A stretch of DNA of 9,807 nt from an uncultured Clostridia bacterium (GTDB lineage Bacteria > Bacillota > Clostridia > TANB77 > CAG-508). This document shows positions 6,036-9,807 of the stretch, in pieces (the stretch's first letter is position 1; every line of letters starts with the position of its first letter). Below the pieces are notes generated by a model. It was not told where the DNA came from, did no database searches, and worked only from the letters and a program-made list of their open reading frames with translations. The stretch lies in assembly GCA_934167835.1 (NCBI GenBank), contig CAKPLZ010000017.1, positions 1 through 9,807 of the forward strand, written 5' to 3'. Position numbers and translations under genes: made by a program.

Positions 6036-6266
6036 ATGAACCAAGATTCAGAAATAAGTGAACTGTTATATGTGAGCATAGATAAGTTAAGTAAAATACT
6101 AAAAGAACCAAATACAGAGTTGACATTTGCAAATCAGTATTATACACCAATTATATTGGAGAAAATAGAAAAAACTTTATTTATGCAAAATAGTAACTCT
6201 TGGGCAACAGATGCTTCTTCTACAAGAGATTATTTGTGCTTGAAACTGTGGTATAAGATGGAATAA
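6036..6266 (+). CDS. Small protein of unknown function
   Basis: I do not recognise this 76-residue protein. It is soluble and mostly helical by composition, with a Leu/Ile-rich middle (SELLYVSIDKLSKIL) and an aromatic end (LKLWYKME). The frame is open from a GTG at 6015, but AGGAG at 6023-6027 lies inside that extension and eight bases before the ATG at 6036, so the shorter start is preferred. It begins 30 bases after the ATPase stop, with no promoter or terminator seen in between, and is probably cotranscribed with it. It could be a partner or antagonist of the ATPase, but nothing in the sequence shows this. Confidence 0.65.
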   Translation: MNQDSEISELLYVSIDKLSKILKEPNTELTFANQYYTPIILEKIEKTLFMQNSNSWATDASSTRDYLCLKLWYKME

Positions 6267-6324
6267 GAAAGATATAAATTAAGATTTAATTTATAACAAA
6301 GTAATTTTTATAAGAGGTAATGTA

Positions 6325-7068
6325 ATGAAAAAACTAAATTCAAATCATTTAAAATTAATAGCAATAATAGTAATGACAATTGATCATATTGCAGATTTAA
6401 TCTACCCAGGAATGCCTAATAATATAATTTCAAATATATTACATATAATTGGTAGACTAACTGCACCTATTATGTTTTTCTTTATTTGTGAAGGTTTTTA
6501 TTATACTAAAAACTTGAAAAAATATATTTTAAGATTATTTATTTTTGCAATAATATCTCATTTTGCATATTGCTTTGCTTTTGGAATAAACTATATACCA
6601 TTTAGTTCCGGAAATATTTTTAACCAAACAAGTATCATGTGGTCTCTTGCTTGGTCAGTAGTTGCTCTTTACATTGTAAATTGCAAAACTAATTTAAAAG
6701 AATGGCAGAAATGGATATTAGTTATTTTAATAAACATTATAACTTTTTCAGCTGATTGGAGTAGTATAGCAGTAATGGCAATTTTATCTATGTATTCTAA
6801 TAGAGGTAATTTGAAAAAGCAAATTATAGGTATGAGTTTTTGGATTGTGCTTTATGCAGTTATTTCATATTTATTTGTAAGTAAAACTTATGGACTAATT
6901 ACATTAGCAGTTATATTAGTATATCCATTATTAAAGCTTTATAACGGAGAAAAAGGCAAACTAAATTGGATGAAATGGTTCTTCTACTTATATTATCCGC
7001 TACATTTAGTTATTATAGGAATACTGAGAATAACAATATATGGGAATATACCCTTACTGTTTAATTAA
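6325..7068 (+). CDS. TraX family membrane protein (putative acyltransferase)
   Basis: This 247-residue protein is hydrophobic throughout, with about eight membrane segments and short loops, and matches Firmicute TraX-family proteins. Seen motifs are NHLKLIAIIVMTIDHIA (7-23, with D20-H21), GRLTAPIMFFFICEGF (43-58), a WSLAW block (106-110), SADW (142-145) and the C-terminal YNGEKGK...FFYLYYPLHL (206-228). In the F plasmid TraX acetylates pilin. The chromosomal clostridial members are not tied to conjugation and their substrate is unknown; a role in acylating a surface molecule is inference. AGAGG at 6313-6317 precedes the ATG by seven bases. No other transfer gene is in the window, so this is not evidence for a conjugative element. 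Confidence 0.85.
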   Translation: MKKLNSNHLKLIAIIVMTIDHIADLIYPGMPNNIISNILHIIGRLTAPIMFFFICEGFYYTKNLKKYILRLFIFAIISHFAYCFAFGINYIPFSSGNIFNQTSIMWSLAWSVVALYIVNCKTNLKEWQKWILVILINIITFSADWSSIAVMAILSMYSNRGNLKKQIIGMSFWIVLYAVISYLFVSKTYGLITLAVILVYPLLKLYNGEKGKLNWMKWFFYLYYPLHLVIIGILRITIYGNIPLLFN

Positions 7069-7211
7069 CGATACATAAAAAAACAGAATAAAAACCTCAC
7101 AAAATACCTCCTACATGCATATTATAATCAAAAGTATTTTAAAGAGCGGAGTAAAAACTGGAATAAAATTAATGGCAGAAGCAATAAAATAAGGTTGTCC
7201 AATAGATAATT

Positions 7212-7241
7212 TTGACAGGATAAATGAGTTTGTGGTATTAT
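7212..7241 (+). promoter_or_regulatory. Near-consensus promoter upstream of the epimerase gene
   Basis: A perfect TTGACA at 7212-7217 is followed after 18 bases by TATTAT at 7236-7241, with TGG just before it, forming an extended -10. It is the strongest promoter match in the window. Transcription should start near 7248, before the short frame at 7272 and the epimerase gene at 7342. Confidence 0.7.
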
Positions 7242-7271
7242 ATGAATTAGTAAGTTATTGTGGAGGTATTT

Positions 7272-7325
7272 ATGAAAAAGAAAGCTATATTAACACTAGC
7301 ATTTTTAATTAGTAACTATCTGTAA
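7272..7325 (+). pseudogene. 17-codon signal-peptide-like stub
   Basis: A well-placed GGAGG at 7262-7266 is followed by ATG and the peptide MKKKAILTLAFLISNYL, then TAA. The sequence looks like the first part of a secretion signal (positive start, hydrophobic core) that ends before any cleavage site. It may be what remains of a secreted protein gene after a deletion that joined its promoter to the epimerase gene, or a translated leader peptide. It ends 16 bases before the epimerase start. Confidence 0.5.
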
Positions 7326-7341
7326 ATGTTGGAGGTGCGGT

Positions 7342-8346
7342 ATGAAAAAAATATATATAATAACTGGTGCAAATGGTTTTCTAGGAAATAATATAATAAG
7401 AAATTTAGGACAAAATAGTGAAAATGAAATAAGAGCACTTGTATTACCTAATGATTCTATAAAGGCATTGGACAACTTGAATTGTAAAATATATTATGGA
7501 GATGTTACACAAAAAGATACTTTGACAACAATTTTTGAAAATATAAAAGATAAAGAGGTTTATGTTATTCATTGTGCTGCAGCTGTATATATAAAAACAG
7601 CATATAATCCTACAGTATATGATGTAAATGTAAATGGCACAAAAAACATTATAGATAAGGTTTTAGAAACAAAGTCAAAACTTATTTATATTAGCAGTGT
7701 ACACGCAATTACAGAAAAACTAAATCATGAATTAATAACAGAAACTACTAAATTTGAACCTGAAAAAGTAGTAGGATTATATGCAAAAACAAAAGCAGAG
7801 GCAGCAAAGTACATTATAGATGCAATAAAAAATAAAAACTTAAATGCTTGTATTATTCATCCCTCTGGAATTATTGGACCAAATGATTATGGAAATAGCC
7901 ACTTAACACAATTAATAAAGAAAGTAGCAACAGGAAAGCTTTTTGCTTGTGTAAAAGGAGGGTATGATTTTGTAGATGTTAGAGATGTAGCAGATGCTAT
8001 TATTAATGCCTGTGATAAAGATAATAGAGGAGAATGTTACATTTTATCCAATAAATATATTACAATAAAGGAATTAACTGATTTTATTTGTGATTTTAAG
8101 GGCAGAAAAAGAATCAAAATAGTGCTACCACTTTGGCTGGCAAAATTAGTAGCTCCAATTTGCGAATTATATTATAACATAAAAAAGCAAACACCATTAT
8201 TTACAAAATATTCGTTATACACATTATCCTCAAACTCCAACTTTAGTAAAGAGAAAGCAAAAAGAGAATTAAATTATAAGAATAGAGATATGAAAGATAC
8301 AATTAAAGATACAATAAAATGGTTACAAGAAAAAAAATATATATAA
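7342..8346 (+). CDS. NAD-dependent epimerase/dehydratase (extended SDR family)
   Basis: The 334-residue protein has the extended short-chain dehydrogenase layout. Its Rossmann start is ITGANGFLG with the GxxGxxG glycines at 9, 12 and 15; GDVTQ is at 53-57 and HCAAAV at 77-82. The catalytic Ser lies in YISSVHA (116-122), and YxxxK is Y147/K151. HPSGIIGPND (173-182) and FVDVRDVADAI (210-220) follow, the latter typical of 3-beta-HSD/dihydroflavonol-reductase-like members. The substrate may be a nucleotide sugar or a small hydroxy/keto compound; the sequence does not decide. A hydrophobic stretch (260-273) near the C-terminus could touch the membrane. GGAGG at 7331-7335 sets the start. It is driven by the strong promoter at 7212-7241 and ends at a shared terminator. 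Confidence 0.9.
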   Translation: MKKIYIITGANGFLGNNIIRNLGQNSENEIRALVLPNDSIKALDNLNCKIYYGDVTQKDTLTTIFENIKDKEVYVIHCAAAVYIKTAYNPTVYDVNVNGTKNIIDKVLETKSKLIYISSVHAITEKLNHELITETTKFEPEKVVGLYAKTKAEAAKYIIDAIKNKNLNACIIHPSGIIGPNDYGNSHLTQLIKKVATGKLFACVKGGYDFVDVRDVADAIINACDKDNRGECYILSNKYITIKELTDFICDFKGRKRIKIVLPLWLAKLVAPICELYYNIKKQTPLFTKYSLYTLSSNSNFSKEKAKRELNYKNRDMKDTIKDTIKWLQEKKYI

Positions 8347-8363
8347 AAAGACATTTAGTTAAA

Positions 8364-8401
8364 AATAAAGAACTACTTTTTGAACGAAGTAGTTCTTTAT
8401 T
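8364..8401. terminator. Bidirectional terminator between convergent genes
   Basis: Aataaagaactact at 8364-8377 is exactly complementary to 8388-8401, with a 10-base loop. It sits 17 bases after the epimerase stop and 13 bases after the stop of the minus-strand gene. The arms end in A/T-rich ends on both sides, so it can serve both transcripts, though long T runs are lacking. Confidence 0.75.
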
Positions 8402-8414
8402 AAATCAATGTATT

Positions 8415-9807
8415 CTACTCAACAACAGGTGGAATAAATTTCTCAATTGCATTTCGTAGTTTAGGATGATGAATAACAAAATGAATAGAGGGACTATTTG
8501 CTTTTGAAATCATAACCCAGTTTTTTTCACAAACTAAAATTTGTATGTTCTTAAATGTATTATTATTGTTTACACTTATCTTATAATTTTTATTCTCTTT
8601 TTCATATTTTTTAGTCAAATTAATATGTTCCAGATACTCTTCATAAGTATAATAAATTCTTTTATCATAAAAAATATCTGCAAGGAAAAGAAATGGTTTT
8701 GATTTTTCAAATTCTTCTTTTGAAAGAATTGATATCTCATCTTCAATTACATTTTGTTCTATTGTATCTTTAAATATTTCTTTCTGAAATTCTACAGATT
8801 CTTGTATTGCTTTTATACTTTCGGCAGAAACATTGTTATGTTTTAAAATCTTAAAAAGTAAATTGTTTGAGATTGTATGTATTGGTAAAGAAAACAAAAT
8901 CCTTCTGCGACTTGCTTTAGTTTTTACACTTGATGATAAAAAGGCATTAAAAGCATTTTGTGAATCTTCCTTATAAATATCCATAAGAGATGTAGCTTTG
9001 CTTAATAAACATTGTGCCTTTGTTTTATAGTAAGAAATATCATTTTTATTTGTTGTTAAAGCATATTTACCTTTATCATGATAACCATTTATACATTCGC
9101 CATATAAAGCAGCAACACCAGAAACATAATTAAAATGACAATATATATTATTTTGCAATCCTTTTAAAAAGTATGGAGAAACCTGTCCAGTCATATAAAT
9201 TGGTAACCAACTTTCTAAACCTAACATCATCTCATTAAATGGTCTATCAACATTATGAATAATATTTAGATGTAAACCTTTTTTTAGCATTATAGCAATA
9301 GCATACATCCATTTTTTACCGAATTCAACATCTTGTGCCATATCTTCCATAGGCATATCACTACACATAAAAACAGGTTCATTATTTTTTGAAAGAACGG
9401 TTGCTTTAAAAAAGTCTAATTCCCCTTTTTTCATTTCTTCTATTCCATAATATGTTTTAGAAGTTGCCTTATAAAATGGAATAGTAGGTACTTTCATTTC
9501 ATCAAAGTGTATAGCTTTAATATATTCGTTTAAATCAAATTCATCTAAGTGGATTAAAAAGTCATCTATATAATTATTAGATGGAACTAAATTAGTAGAA
9601 AACCATTGGAATAATTTATTGTAATAATTAGAATTATCTTTTAAATCTTTTAAATCACAACCAATAAGAATAGCTACTGCTTTTTTGTCATCTTCTGATT
9701 TATATTTTTTTATAATAAAGTTACAAACATTTTCAATAAAAATTTTAGGCTTTGATGGATTAGCATTTCCAGTATGAATTTTAGAAAGCAATGAAGAATC
9801 ATACGAA
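8415..9807 (-). CDS. Large HTH-type regulator-like protein (N-terminus outside window)
   Basis: The frame is open to the right edge. A TTG at 9791 could serve as a start, but codons before it (SYDSS) join smoothly to LLSKIHTGNANPSKPKIF, which is the second half of an XRE-type helix-turn-helix (recognition helix followed by a G-N-x-x-P turn). The true start therefore lies outside the window. The remaining ~430 residues are soluble and contain no domain I can name. The middle part has MCSDMPMEDM (about 143-152 of the 458-residue frame) and a stretch KKGLHLNIIHNVDRPFNEM; the C-terminal part is Lys/Glu/Asn-rich and ends in HFVIHHPKLRNAIEKFIPP. Similar long XRE proteins occur in Lachnospiraceae-like genomes with unknown targets. 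No neighbour explains its role; it converges on the epimerase gene. Confidence 0.65.
   Translation of the reverse strand, partial: SYDSSLLSKIHTGNANPSKPKIFIENVCNFIIKKYKSEDDKKAVAILIGCDLKDLKDNSNYYNKLFQWFSTNLVPSNNYIDDFLIHLDEFDLNEYIKAIHFDEMKVPTIPFYKATSKTYYGIEEMKKGELDFFKATVLSKNNEPVFMCSDMPMEDMAQDVEFGKKWMYAIAIMLKKGLHLNIIHNVDRPFNEMMLGLESWLPIYMTGQVSPYFLKGLQNNIYCHFNYVSGVAALYGECINGYHDKGKYALTTNKNDISYYKTKAQCLLSKATSLMDIYKEDSQNAFNAFLSSSVKTKASRRRILFSLPIHTISNNLLFKILKHNNVSAESIKAIQESVEFQKEIFKDTIEQNVIEDEISILSKEEFEKSKPFLFLADIFYDKRIYYTYEEYLEHINLTKKYEKENKNYKISVNNNNTFKNIQILVCEKNWVMISKANSPSIHFVIHHPKLRNAIEKFIPPVVE

Noticed and set aside
6325..7068. Conjugative element inferred from TraX
   Set aside because: Firmicute TraX-family genes are often chromosomal and stand alone; no relaxase, coupling protein or secretion genes are present.

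Overview
The window is AT-rich DNA with A/T-ending codons, strong AGGAG-type ribosome binding sites and sigma-A-like promoters. It reads as a low-GC Firmicute, most likely an anaerobic gut clostridium. This rests on the style of the genes (prepilin-like FGE-fold protein, LiaF/LiaG-like pair, DUF1653, DUF4143 ATPase, clostridial TraX); no marker gene fixes the taxon.

Left part (1-1604): the 3' portion of a large surface protein gene that starts outside the window. It has a pseudopilin-like stem and a formylglycine-generating-enzyme/C-type-lectin-like domain. Its last ~110 bases look like the variable region (VR) of a diversity-generating retroelement (DGR): C-ending codons of the AAC-derived kind, ending in the invariant FRSVLYV block. 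One extra base at 1306-1310 puts this VR out of frame, so the reading frame stops early at 1335 instead of 1423. No reverse transcriptase or template repeat lies in the window. Behind the gene are several strong hairpins, two of them mutually exclusive, ending in an intrinsic terminator. From 1605 to about 1760 I see no feature.

Middle part (1764-4532): a promoter, a yybP-ykoY manganese riboswitch with an overlapping terminator, and the Mn2+ exporter gene mntP form a complete metal-controlled unit. A 43-codon gene remnant follows. Then comes a separately promoted operon of a LiaF-like membrane protein, a LiaG-like DUF4097 protein (4-base overlap) and a DUF1653 protein, probably an envelope-stress or envelope-maintenance group; no two-component system is next to it.

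Right part (4533-9807): an upstream region with twin 24-base direct repeats and an 11-bp inverted repeat over a putative promoter precedes an AAA ATPase/DUF4143 gene, a small unknown gene and a TraX-family membrane protein gene. A 273-base gap (7069-7341) holds a near-consensus promoter and a 17-codon signal-peptide-like stub, followed by an NAD-dependent epimerase/dehydratase gene. This converges, through a bidirectional terminator hairpin, on a minus-strand gene for a large HTH-type regulator that runs off the right edge.

The most interesting signal is the orphan, frameshifted DGR-like variable region with its flanking repeat and downstream structured DNA/RNA.
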